DNA of 64,000 nt from UBA4923 sp964486135. GTDB taxonomy: Bacteria > Bacillota > Clostridia > Saccharofermentanales > DTU023. This document shows positions 43,473 through 52,244 of the stretch, piece by piece. Numbering within the stretch: the stretch's first letter is position 1; every line of letters begins with the position of its first letter. Under the pieces are notes generated by a model that was not told the DNA's origin, searched no databases, and was given only the letters and a program-made list of their open reading frames with translations. Where the stretch lies: assembly GCA_964486135.1 (NCBI GenBank), contig CAZAKT010000003.1:1-64000 (forward strand), read 5' to 3'. The translations under genes and the position numbers were made by a program.

Positions 43473-44487
43473 CAAGGGGATCCGGATCACGGATCGGGAC
43501 CGGCAACGATTTGAGGCCATGTCCCTCTTCGAGGAAGAACTCCGCGGTCAGGGCTACCATTTAATCGCCGGTGTGGATGAGGCGGGCAGGGGGCCTCTGG
43601 CAGGTCCTGTCGTGGCCGCCGCCTGCATCCTTCCTGAAGGCCGGACTTTTTACGGTTTGAACGATTCCAAGAAGATGACGGAAAAACGGAGGGAAGCCCT
43701 TTACGGGATCATTCGCGACCAGGCCCTGGCCTGGTCCATCGCCCTGGTCGACCAGGGGGAGATAGACCGGACCAATATCCTGGCAGCCACCAAGGAGGCC
43801 ATGCGGCGGGCGCTCAGGGAGTTGCCCCGTAAACCCCAGATCGCCTTGATTGACGCGGTGGCCCTGGAGGGACTGGATTATCCGGTCCTGGCCAAGGTCA
43901 AGGGGGATGCCCTCCATAATGTCATCGCGGCCGCCTCGGTCCTGGCCAAGGTGGCCAGGGACAGGCTCATGGTCAATTGGGACAAGGTTTACCCCGATTA
44001 CGGCTTTGCCGCCCACAAGGGCTATGGGACCCCTCAGCACCTGGAGGCCCTCCGCCTCCATGGACCCTGCCCCCTCCACCGGAGGAGCTTTCTAGGCTCC
44101 ATTCAGGGTCCAGCTGGAGAAGCTGGCTCGACCTATGCCAAGGGCTGGCGGACCGAATGGGCGGTCGCGGAGGACCTGATCAGCAAGGGGCATACCCTCC
44201 TGGAGCACCGGCTCAGGATTGAGGGGGCGGGCGAAATTGATTTCATCTCCTGCCTGGATGACAGGATCTATGTCATCGAATGTAAGGGGAGGGGACCTGG
44301 ATCCCGTTCTTTTGGTGGACTTGAGGAGGCCCTGACCCCGGATCAGATAAGGGGAATCCGCCAGGCGGCCGAGACCTGGCGGGGAGGCCAGGAGGCCCTC
44401 GCCGGACATTTCCTGGAATTCCTCTACGCTGCGGTGGAACTTGATCGGGCAGGCAGGCCACAAAGCCTAAGGTATTTACCCTTTTGA
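43456..44487 (+). CDS. rnhB: Ribonuclease HII fused to a YraN-like (UPF0102) domain
   Basis: A 343-residue fusion. Residues 35-215 are RNase HII: GVDEAGRGPLAGPVVAAA (DEAGR catalytic Asp-Glu), NDSKKMTEKRREALY, DAVALEGLDYP, AKVARDRLM and YGFAAHKGYGTPQH. Residues 230-343 match YraN/UPF0102, a predicted restriction-like nuclease fold, with WAVAEDLISKGHTLLEHRLRIEG, GEIDFIS and YVIECKGR. In many genomes rnhB and yraN are adjacent separate genes; here one frame runs through both. The ATG at 43456, after GGAGGAAGG, is used; the longer frame from 43270 lies inside rbgA and is rejected. Confidence 0.9.
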   Translation: MDRSSDKGIRITDRDRQRFEAMSLFEEELRGQGYHLIAGVDEAGRGPLAGPVVAAACILPEGRTFYGLNDSKKMTEKRREALYGIIRDQALAWSIALVDQGEIDRTNILAATKEAMRRALRELPRKPQIALIDAVALEGLDYPVLAKVKGDALHNVIAAASVLAKVARDRLMVNWDKVYPDYGFAAHKGYGTPQHLEALRLHGPCPLHRRSFLGSIQGPAGEAGSTYAKGWRTEWAVAEDLISKGHTLLEHRLRIEGAGEIDFISCLDDRIYVIECKGRGPGSRSFGGLEEALTPDQIRGIRQAAETWRGGQEALAGHFLEFLYAAVELDRAGRPQSLRYLPF

Positions 44488-44592
44488 TGGGGTGGGCAGC
44501 TTGTAATGATCACCTAAATGCCGCCACAAGGCCTGACCCCGATGCTTGTCTCTATGATATGATGTTATTATCAGTTGGCAGGAGGCGTCATC

Positions 44593-45318
44593 ATGAAACT
44601 CGACAGGCATAGCAGTGTGCCGCTATACGCGCAACTTCGGGAATTGATTGTCGAGCGCATCCAGGACGGTGTCTACCGTCAAGGAGAGCGCATCCCCTCG
44701 GAAATCACCCTCTGTGAAGAACTTGAGCTGTCACGACCGACTGTTCGACAGGCTATCGCCGACCTGGTCTCGGATGGCATCCTGGAAATCCAGAAGGGGA
44801 GGGGAACTTTTGTCGCTGTCGAGCCCGAGCGCCTGCTCGTCCCACACTTCAACGCCCTGACCTTCAGTTTTCTGAACCTCTCCTCCTATGAGGACATCAG
44901 CCTCCGGCCTGTCCAGCATCTGGATCCCGATCCGGAGCTGGATGCCATTTTCAACATCCCTGAAGTCAAGCATGCCGGTTATTGGATGCTCCAGTGGCCC
45001 ATCATGTTCGACACCCAGGTCTACGGCTGGTGCACCTCCTATATCTCCGCCCAGATCTTCCCCGATTTGGGCCAGAGCATCGCCGCCGGCAAGCGTATGA
45101 TCGATATCAAGGGCAATAAATATGCCTTCCTGCCTGTCAAGGGCAGCGTCGCCCTCCTGGCGAGACCGGCGAAGAACAAGGAAGCGTCGGTTTTGGAAAT
45201 CCCGCGAAGGACCATCGTATTGACCGCTTCAGGCCAACTCTACGGACGAAATGGCAGTGTCAGTGAACACATCCGGATCGTCCTCCGACCAGACCTATTG
45301 AAACTGGAAATTAACTAG
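44593..45318 (+). CDS. GntR family transcriptional regulator (HutC/UTRA-like)
   Basis: A 241-residue regulator. Residues 1-75 form a GntR winged helix (PLYAQLRELIVERI, GERIPSEITLCEELELSRPTVRQAI and IQKGRGTFV). The rest resembles a UTRA-type ligand domain. The ATG at 44593 is chosen because AGGAGG precedes it; the TTG at 44575 is too early. An imperfect inverted repeat TGATA-N9-TATCA (44555-44573) just upstream could be an autoregulatory operator. It precedes nifZ-thiI by 6 bp, but the ligand and targets are unknown. Confidence 0.82.
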   Translation: MKLDRHSSVPLYAQLRELIVERIQDGVYRQGERIPSEITLCEELELSRPTVRQAIADLVSDGILEIQKGRGTFVAVEPERLLVPHFNALTFSFLNLSSYEDISLRPVQHLDPDPELDAIFNIPEVKHAGYWMLQWPIMFDTQVYGWCTSYISAQIFPDLGQSIAAGKRMIDIKGNKYAFLPVKGSVALLARPAKNKEASVLEIPRRTIVLTASGQLYGRNGSVSEHIRIVLRPDLLKLEIN

Positions 45319-45324
45319 ACCAAC

Positions 45325-46473
45325 TTGCTTTACGATTTTGACACAACAGCCACTTCACCGGTCCTGCCCGAAGTGTTGACGGCTTATTGCCGCCGGCTTT
45401 CGGAGCATGGCAACAACCCCTCCTCCAGGCATGCGGGCGGCCTTGCGGCCGCTTCCCTCCTGGAGGATGCCCGGCTCTCCATCGCCAAATCCCTGGACTG
45501 TCAGCCCCGGGAGGTCTTTTTCACTTCAGGGGCGACCGAGTCAATCAATCAGGCGCTCAAGGGAACCGCCTGGGCTGGCAGGCGGCTTCCGAAAGGTCTC
45601 CTGACATCCAGGGGTGAACATGAGGCCGTCCTGTCCGTCCTGCCCTTCCTGGAGGAAGAGGCAGGCTATGAAAACCTCCTCCTGCCCTTGGAGGCGGACG
45701 GTAGGGTCAGCCGTCCCTCCTTGGAAGAAAGCCTGGACCAGGCCCCCTGCGGCCTGGTCAGCCTGATTGCGGTCAACAATGAGACCGGGTCCATCAATGA
45801 CTTGGAGGAACTGATACCGATAATAAGGCGGAAGGCGGCCGGGGCGGTCATCCACAGCGATATCGTCCAGGCCTGCGGCAAACTGCCCTTTTCCTTCAAA
45901 GCTTCCGGGCTCGACTTGGCCTCCGTGTCCGGCCATAAGCTGGGCGCGCCCAAGGGGACAGGCCTGCTCATTAAAAGGAAGGGACTGGCGCTCGAGCCCC
46001 TCCTCCACGGGGGTGGCCAGCAGTCGGGCCTGCGGTCGGGTACGGTTGATCTGCCGGGAGCCCTGGCTCTGGCGGAGGCCCTGGCGATTCAAACCGGATC
46101 CCTGGAAGAAAACTTGAGGGCAGTGGAAGGGCTGAGGACAGCCTTTATTGAGGCTCTGAAACTAGCTGACCAGCCCCACATCCTTTTATCACCTGGCCAA
46201 GCAACTCCCTATATAATGTCCATAGCCTTTCCCGGCTTGCGGGGGGAGACCCTCATGAACGCCCTGTCAGCCGAATCCATCTATATCTCCACGGGCTCGG
46301 CCTGCGGGTCGGCCAGAGCCGGCCAAAACCATGTCCTGACCGCCATGGGATGGGATAAGAAGAGGATACTGGAGGCGGTGAGGATCAGTTTCAGCCCCCG
46401 GCAGAAGATTGAAGACGTCCGCCATCTGGCCCGCCGGATCACGGACCTTTATGGCCGCTATGCCTTGAAATAG
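45325..46473 (+). CDS. Cysteine desulfurase, NifZ-like partner of ThiI
   Basis: A 382-residue PLP enzyme that takes sulfur from cysteine. It has FFTSGATESINQALKG, NNETGSI, the PLP lysine in SGHKLGAPKG and the catalytic cysteine in STGSACGSARAG. It starts with TTG 6 bp after gntR, and thiI begins 16 bp after its stop. In Bacillus subtilis NifZ is a desulfurase dedicated to ThiI for 4-thiouridine in tRNA; the pairing here implies the same. It is distinct from the IscS at 50475 that pairs with IscU. Confidence 0.88.
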   Translation: MLYDFDTTATSPVLPEVLTAYCRRLSEHGNNPSSRHAGGLAAASLLEDARLSIAKSLDCQPREVFFTSGATESINQALKGTAWAGRRLPKGLLTSRGEHEAVLSVLPFLEEEAGYENLLLPLEADGRVSRPSLEESLDQAPCGLVSLIAVNNETGSINDLEELIPIIRRKAAGAVIHSDIVQACGKLPFSFKASGLDLASVSGHKLGAPKGTGLLIKRKGLALEPLLHGGGQQSGLRSGTVDLPGALALAEALAIQTGSLEENLRAVEGLRTAFIEALKLADQPHILLSPGQATPYIMSIAFPGLRGETLMNALSAESIYISTGSACGSARAGQNHVLTAMGWDKKRILEAVRISFSPRQKIEDVRHLARRITDLYGRYALK

Positions 46474-46489
46474 AAGGGAAGCCTGGCAA

Positions 46490-47722
46490 GTGACAAAAGA
46501 GGGTGAAGACAGACTTATCCTGGTCCGTTTGGGCGAGATTACGCTGAAGGGACTCAACCGGGGCCGTTTTATCGCCCGGCTGATCGGCAATATGCGCTGG
46601 CGACTCCGCGATCTGGGCGACTTTGAGATCGAACAGAGCCATTCCCGGATCTGGGTCAGGGGCCGTGACGGCCTGGACCTTGCCGACCCCTCTTTGATGG
46701 GGGAAGCCTTGGACCGGTTGTCCCGGATCTTTGGGATTGTATCGCTCAGCCCGGCCCTGGCCCTGGAAGCCGATTATGAAAAACTGAGGGAGAGGATCCT
46801 TCCTTACGCGCGCAGCCTACTTGAGGGGGCCGGCGAAAAGACATTCAAGATTGAGGTCCGCCGGGTCAATAAAAGCTTCCCACTTGACTCCTACACCCTT
46901 GCCTGTGAGCTGGGGGCCCTTCTCCTGGAAGAGTACCCTGACCAGCTGACGGTCAGGATGCAGGCGCCCGATCTTCTGTTCCATATCGAAATAAGGGACA
47001 GGCTCTATCTCTATCATGAATTGATCGAGGGGGCCCGGGGACTCCCGGTCGGTATGAGCGGCCGGGGCATGCTCCTCCTGTCGGGCGGTATCGACAGCCC
47101 GGTCGCCGGTTATATGATGGCCTCCCGGGGTATGATCCTGGACGCGATCTACTTTCATACCTTTCCCTACACCAGCCCTCAGGCGCTGACAAAGGTTGAG
47201 ACACTGGCCGCCCTGCTCGCCCGCTATGCCGGCCGGATCAATCTCCATGTTGTCGACTTCACGGACATCCAGCTCGAACTCAACCGCCTCTGTCCCGAAA
47301 GCATGCTGACCATTGTCATGCGCCGGCTAATGATGCGCATCGCCTCCCGCCTGGCAGACCAGACGGGGGCCAAGGCCCTCATCACGGGAGAGAGCCTGGG
47401 CCAGGTGGCAAGCCAGACCCTGGAGGGCCTGGTCACCACTGACCTGGTCGCCGGCAAACCGGTCTTCAGACCCCTTATCGGCCTGGACAAGAACGATACC
47501 ATCCGGATTGCCCGCAGGATCGGGACCTTCGATACCTCCATCCTGCCCTATGACGATTGTTGTACTGTTTTTGTCTCCAAACATCCCAAGACCCATCCCT
47601 CACTTGAGGACGCGATCTACGCGGAAAGGGAGCTTCCCATGGATTCACTGTTAGAGGAGGGCCTGGGGAAGATAGAGCTGAAAAGTATTACACCGGGATT
47701 CTTGTCGGATAAGCTGAAATAA
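46490..47722 (+). CDS. thiI: tRNA 4-thiouridine sulfurtransferase ThiI
   Basis: A 410-residue enzyme with an N-terminal ferredoxin-like/THUMP region (to about 170) and a PP-loop ATPase domain (LLSGGIDSPVAGYMMASRG). It activates U8 of tRNA and receives sulfur from the neighbouring desulfurase. The C-terminal rhodanese domain found in E. coli is absent, as is usual in Bacillota. It starts with GTG. Confidence 0.93.
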   Translation: MTKEGEDRLILVRLGEITLKGLNRGRFIARLIGNMRWRLRDLGDFEIEQSHSRIWVRGRDGLDLADPSLMGEALDRLSRIFGIVSLSPALALEADYEKLRERILPYARSLLEGAGEKTFKIEVRRVNKSFPLDSYTLACELGALLLEEYPDQLTVRMQAPDLLFHIEIRDRLYLYHELIEGARGLPVGMSGRGMLLLSGGIDSPVAGYMMASRGMILDAIYFHTFPYTSPQALTKVETLAALLARYAGRINLHVVDFTDIQLELNRLCPESMLTIVMRRLMMRIASRLADQTGAKALITGESLGQVASQTLEGLVTTDLVAGKPVFRPLIGLDKNDTIRIARRIGTFDTSILPYDDCCTVFVSKHPKTHPSLEDAIYAERELPMDSLLEEGLGKIELKSITPGFLSDKLK

Positions 47723-47750
47723 GGCCGGTCTCCCCGGTCTTTTCACTTTT
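47721..47750 (+). terminator. Intrinsic terminator after thiI
   Basis: AAGGCCGG (47721-47728) pairs with CCGGTCTT (47734-47741) around TCTCC, followed by TTTCACTTTT. It overlaps the thiI stop codon and separates it from glyA. Confidence 0.7.
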
Positions 47751-47800
47751 ATATGATACTATTACCAGTGGACAAAAATAATTACCTTTAGGAGGTCTAT

Positions 47801-49045
47801 ATGCCATACGAGCACGTCAAAAATGTCGATCCTGAAATCTATGAGTCTTTGCAGAATGAACTGGGGCGCCAGCGCCAGAATCTGGAGCTGATTGCGTCTG
47901 AAAACTTCGTCAGCCAGGCTGTCCTGGACACCATGGGTTCCATCATGACAAATAAGTACGCGGAGGGCTATCCCGGCAAACGCTACTACGGAGGATGCGA
48001 ATACGTCGATGTCGCAGAACAGCTGGCCATTGACCGGGTGAAGGAACTGTTTGGCGCCGAGCACGCCAACGTTCAGCCACACTCGGGGGCATCGGCCAAT
48101 ACAGCCGTCTATTTCGCCATGTTGGATCCGGGCGACACCATTCTCGGCCTCGATCTCTCCCACGGCGGTCACCTGACCCATGGGATGAGGATAAATATTT
48201 CCGGCAGATATTACCACGCGGAAGCCTACCAGGTCGACCCTGAGACGGAGCAGATCGACTATGATATCGTCCGCAAGCGCGCCTTGGAAGTCAAGCCCAA
48301 GATGCTGGTCGCGGGCGCCAGCGCCTATCCGCGCGCCCTCGACTTCAAGAAATTCCGGGAGATCGCGGATGAGGTTGGTGCCCTCCTCTTTGTGGATATG
48401 GCCCACATCGCAGGACTGGTCGCGGCTGGCCTTCATATGAATCCCGTGCCCTACGCCGATTTCGTCACTTCGACAACCCACAAGACCCTCCGGGGCCCCC
48501 GTGGTGGTTTGATCCTTTGCAAGGAAGACTATCGCCGGAAGATTGATTCGGCTGTATTCCCCGGTACCCAGGGTGGCCCGCTCATGCACGTTATCGCCGC
48601 CAAGGCCGTCTCCTTCAAGGAAGCGCTTGATCCCTCCTTCAAGGTCTATCAGCAGCAGGTGATCGACAATGCCCGTGTCCTGGGCGAATCCCTGGTTGAG
48701 AAGGGGATCGACCTGGTCTCCGGTGGCACCGACACCCACCTCATGCTCCTCAAGCTCAAGGGGACCGGGGCCACGGGCAAGGTAATGCAGGAGCGCCTGG
48801 ACAGCGTCCACATCACCACCAACAAGAACACCGTTCCCTTTGAAACCGAGTCTCCCATGGTGACCTCCGGCCTTCGGATCGGAACCCCGGCCGTAACGAC
48901 CCGCGGGATGGGTGAAGGGGAGATGCGGGAAATCGCTGACCTGATCGCCAAGGCCATCTTCGACTTTGAGGGCAGCCAGCAGGAAATCCGCGACCGCGTC
49001 GCCGCGCTTGTTGAGAAATTCCCGCTCTACCATGAGCTCAGCTGA
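47801..49045 (+). CDS. glyA: Serine hydroxymethyltransferase
   Basis: A 414-residue PLP enzyme that converts serine to glycine and charges tetrahydrofolate with a one-carbon unit. It has LELIASENFVS, the GYPGKRYYGG block, HVQPHSGA-like NVQPHSGASAN and the PLP lysine in TSTTHKTLRGPRGG. A TTAGGAGG site precedes the ATG. The rarA start overlaps its stop codon by 14 bp. Confidence 0.97.
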   Translation: MPYEHVKNVDPEIYESLQNELGRQRQNLELIASENFVSQAVLDTMGSIMTNKYAEGYPGKRYYGGCEYVDVAEQLAIDRVKELFGAEHANVQPHSGASANTAVYFAMLDPGDTILGLDLSHGGHLTHGMRINISGRYYHAEAYQVDPETEQIDYDIVRKRALEVKPKMLVAGASAYPRALDFKKFREIADEVGALLFVDMAHIAGLVAAGLHMNPVPYADFVTSTTHKTLRGPRGGLILCKEDYRRKIDSAVFPGTQGGPLMHVIAAKAVSFKEALDPSFKVYQQQVIDNARVLGESLVEKGIDLVSGGTDTHLMLLKLKGTGATGKVMQERLDSVHITTNKNTVPFETESPMVTSGLRIGTPAVTTRGMGEGEMREIADLIAKAIFDFEGSQQEIRDRVAALVEKFPLYHELS

Positions 49046-50402
49046 TCAGAAAAAAACAATAACCGGGCGGCCTGAGCCGCTGGCATACCGTATGATGCCG
49101 AGAACGCTGGCCGATTTTATCGGCCAGCGTCATATTCTCGAAGAGGGCAAGATGCTCTGGCGTATGATCACGGCGGACAGATTGGCCTCCCTTATCCTCT
49201 TTGGACCGCCCGGGACAGGGAAGACCTCCCTGGCCCACGTCATCGCAAACTCCACCCGGTCCGTCTACCGCAAGCTGAATGCGGTGACCTCGGGGGTGGC
49301 CGATATCAAACAGGTCATCGCCGATACGGAAAACCCCCTCCTGACACCGGGCGGCCGGACGGTCCTCTTCATCGATGAGATCCATCGCTTCAATAAGGCC
49401 CAGCAGGATGCCCTCCTGCCCTCGGTGGAGAGTGGCCGGCTGATCCTGATCGGGGCGACGACGGAAAATCCCTTTTTCCAGGTCAACAAGGCCCTGATCT
49501 CGCGTTCCACCGTCTTCCAGCTCTATCCCCTGACCACAGAAGAGGTGATTGAGGTCATGAGGCGGGCCCTGGCTGACAGGGAGCGGGGCCTGGGTCCTCT
49601 CTCTGTTGAGGTCGATGAAGCGACCCTTCTCATGATTGCCGAGCTTTCGGGCGGGGACGCCCGCATCGCCCTGAACGGCCTGGAGCTGGCGGCTGTGACA
49701 ACGCCCGTCAATGCCGATGGGACAGTCACCTTGACCCGGGAGACTGTCCTGGATTCCATGCAGAAGAAGACGACCCGCTACGACGCGGACGGTGAGGAGC
49801 ACTACGATACGGTCTCCGCCATGATCAAGTCCATGCGGGGGAGCGACCCCCAGGCGGCTGTTTTCTATCTCGCCAGGGCCCTGGCGGGAGGGGAGGATAT
49901 CGGCTTCATCGGGCGGCGGATAACCATCTGCGCTGCGGAAGATGTGGGCCTGGCCAATCCTTCTGTACTCTCAATCGCGCTTGATGCCTGGCAGGCTGCC
50001 CTTATGACCGGTATGCCGGAGGCCAGGATCCTCCTGTCCGAGGCGGTCATCGCTGTCGCGACCAGCCCTAAATCCAACAGGGCCTACCTGGCCATCGACA
50101 AGGCCCTGTCCCAGATTGAAAACAGTGATACGGGCAGCATCCCCTTCCATCTTCGTAACGCACCCACCAAGGGTATGAAGGAACTAGGCTATGGGGAGGG
50201 CTATCTCTACGATCACGATTTTCCGTCCGGCATTTCGGGCCAAAGCTTTCTGCCCGAAGCGGTCGAGGGAAGCGTCTACTACCAACCGACGGATCGGGGC
50301 TATGAGAAGAGGATAGCTGAGTGGATGCGGAGGGTTGACGAGACGCGCAGCCTGGAAAGGGAGAAGGCCCGGAGCCAGGAAGAGGGGAAGGATCCCGAAT
50401 AA
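49032..50402 (+). CDS. rarA: Replication-associated recombination ATPase RarA (MgsA)
   Basis: A 456-residue clamp-loader-like AAA+ ATPase acting at stalled forks. It has MPRTLADFIGQRHIL, Walker A GPPGTGKTS, Walker B LFIDEIHRFNKAQQDALLP, sensor 1 GATTEN and the C-terminal MgsA domain (RNAPTKGMKELGYGEGYLYDHDF). The ATG at 49032 overlaps glyA; the longer frame from 48966 lies inside glyA and is rejected. Confidence 0.94.
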   Translation: MSSADQKKTITGRPEPLAYRMMPRTLADFIGQRHILEEGKMLWRMITADRLASLILFGPPGTGKTSLAHVIANSTRSVYRKLNAVTSGVADIKQVIADTENPLLTPGGRTVLFIDEIHRFNKAQQDALLPSVESGRLILIGATTENPFFQVNKALISRSTVFQLYPLTTEEVIEVMRRALADRERGLGPLSVEVDEATLLMIAELSGGDARIALNGLELAAVTTPVNADGTVTLTRETVLDSMQKKTTRYDADGEEHYDTVSAMIKSMRGSDPQAAVFYLARALAGGEDIGFIGRRITICAAEDVGLANPSVLSIALDAWQAALMTGMPEARILLSEAVIAVATSPKSNRAYLAIDKALSQIENSDTGSIPFHLRNAPTKGMKELGYGEGYLYDHDFPSGISGQSFLPEAVEGSVYYQPTDRGYEKRIAEWMRRVDETRSLEREKARSQEEGKDPE

Positions 50403-50474
50403 AGCTGGCCAGCTTCCGCTTTCCCGGTCATCTACTATACAATTAATTGAAATATCAGCTTTGAGGACCAAGTC

Positions 50475-51755
50475 ATGGAAATAACTTTGGAGCAAAGAAT
50501 AAAAGAGGCGGCGAAGGCGCCCCGGGTCTACTTTGACCATGCGGCGACAACCGCACCCCGGCCGGAAGTCATCGATACTGTCCACTCGGTTTTAAAAGAC
50601 TGCTACGGCAACCCCTCTTCCTTCTACAAGGAGGGTCACAAGGCCGCCCGGATCCTGGAGGAATCCCGCGTGGGAATCGCCATGGGGCTGGATGTATTGC
50701 CTGAGGAGATCTTCTTCACCTCCTGTGGCACCGAGTCGGATAACTGGGCCATCAAGGGGGTTGCCCAGGCCAGGGAGGGGAGAGGCCGCCACCTGATTAC
50801 AAGCGCCATCGAGCACCACGCCGTCCTCCATACTATGGAAGCCCTGGAGAAGGAAGGCTTTGAGGTGACTTATCTGCCAGTCGACAACAGGGGCCTGGTT
50901 GACCCTGAACAGGTCCGGGCCGCCATTAGGCCCGATACCATCCTGGTCTCCCTCATGATGGCCAACAATGAGATAGGCAGTCTGGAGCCGGTAGGGGAGG
51001 TAGGAGCCCTCTGCAAGGAGGCCAGGGTCCTCTTCCATTCGGATGCCGTCCAAGCCCTGGGCGCCATCCCGGTCCGCCCCCACGACCTGAATGTCGACCT
51101 TATGTCCTTTTCCGGTCACAAACTCTACGCTCCCAAGGGTATCGGCCTCCTCTACAAACGCAAGGGACTTCGGATCGGCCGCCTGCTTGACGGGGGAGCC
51201 CAGGAAAAGCGGCAGCGGGGGGGGACGGAAAACGTGACCTACGCCGCCGCCTTCGCCAAGGCCTTTGAACTCTCCTTGCAAAACCAGGAGGGGGAGGCCG
51301 CCCGACAGACCAGGCTGCGTGACCGCCTGATCCGGGGGGTCATTGAGCGCGTCCCCCATACCAAGCTGAACGGTCACGAAAGCCAGAGACTTCCCAATAA
51401 CGCCAACTTCTCCTTCGAATTCATAGAAGGGGAGTCCATCCTCCTCCTGCTGGATTCACTGGGCTACGCCTGTTCCAGCGGTTCGGCCTGCACTTCGGCC
51501 TCACTTGATCCCTCCCACGTCCTCCTGGCCATCGGCCTGCCGCCAGAGATCGCCCACGGATCCCTCCGGGTGAGCCTGGGCAGGGAGACGACAGAAGAGG
51601 AGATCGACCGTTTCCTTATCGACATCCCCCTGGTCATTGAAAGACTTCGGGATATGTCCCCCCTCTATACGGATTATCTCAAGGGCAAGCTGAAGGCCCT
51701 GATCCCGCCTGAAGGTGGAATCGATGTTAAAATGGGAGGCGGCTACGGGCTATAG
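50475..51755 (+). CDS. iscS: Cysteine desulfurase IscS/NifS
   Basis: A 426-residue PLP enzyme supplying sulfur for Fe-S clusters. It has YFDHAATTAPRPEV, the PLP lysine in SGHKLYAPKG, GGAQEKRQRGGTENV and the catalytic cysteine in SSGSACTSASLDPSHVLLAIGL. The roughly 25 C-terminal residues after LYTDYLKGKL extend past the usual end. The iscU gene begins 28 bp later. A TATACA box at 50436-50441 could be the -10 of this operon. No IscR gene is visible. Confidence 0.93.
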   Translation: MEITLEQRIKEAAKAPRVYFDHAATTAPRPEVIDTVHSVLKDCYGNPSSFYKEGHKAARILEESRVGIAMGLDVLPEEIFFTSCGTESDNWAIKGVAQAREGRGRHLITSAIEHHAVLHTMEALEKEGFEVTYLPVDNRGLVDPEQVRAAIRPDTILVSLMMANNEIGSLEPVGEVGALCKEARVLFHSDAVQALGAIPVRPHDLNVDLMSFSGHKLYAPKGIGLLYKRKGLRIGRLLDGGAQEKRQRGGTENVTYAAAFAKAFELSLQNQEGEAARQTRLRDRLIRGVIERVPHTKLNGHESQRLPNNANFSFEFIEGESILLLLDSLGYACSSGSACTSASLDPSHVLLAIGLPPEIAHGSLRVSLGRETTEEEIDRFLIDIPLVIERLRDMSPLYTDYLKGKLKALIPPEGGIDVKMGGGYGL

Positions 51756-51783
51756 GCCCGGCACGATTTCCCGGGAGGTTGAC

Positions 51784-52218
51784 ATGGAGTACAGCGAAAA
51801 AGTACTGGATCATTTTATGAAACCGCGGAATATGGGCGAGATCCCCGACGCCGACGCGTCCGGTACGGTCGGCAATCCCATCTGCGGCGATATCATGAAG
51901 ATGGATCTCAAGATCGTGGACAATGTCATTGTGGATGCCAAGTTCAAGACCTTCGGCTGCGGCTCGGCCATCGCCACCTCCAGTATGGCGACGGAGCTGA
52001 TCATAGGCAAGACCACGGACGAGGCCCTGGATATCACCAATCAGGCGGTGGCTGAGGCCCTGGACGGCTTGCCCCGGGTCAAGATGCACTGCTCCGTCCT
52101 GGCTGAACAGGCTGTCAAGAAGGCCCTGGAACAGTACTATCTGGACAAGGGGCTTATGACCCCGGAGCGTAAGGAAAAGTTCAAGATTCTCAATGAAGAT
52201 ACAGACCATAAGGAATAG
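51784..52218 (+). CDS. iscU: Fe-S cluster scaffold IscU/NifU N-domain
   Basis: A 144-residue scaffold with the three cluster cysteines: in GNPICGD, in TFGCGSAIATSS and in VKMHCSVLAEQAV. The ATG at 51784 follows GGGAGGTTGAC; the frame upstream to 51715 lies in iscS. It forms the Clostridial iscS-iscU pair. Confidence 0.94.
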   Translation: MEYSEKVLDHFMKPRNMGEIPDADASGTVGNPICGDIMKMDLKIVDNVIVDAKFKTFGCGSAIATSSMATELIIGKTTDEALDITNQAVAEALDGLPRVKMHCSVLAEQAVKKALEQYYLDKGLMTPERKEKFKILNEDTDHKE

Positions 52219-52244
52219 AAAACCAAGATAAGAAAGGATTCGAT

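Noticed and set aside
47762..49033. 423-codon open frame on the minus strand opposite glyA
   Set aside because: The plus-strand frame is an unmistakable serine hydroxymethyltransferase; the antisense frame has no recognisable domain and is a by-product of GC-rich codon use.
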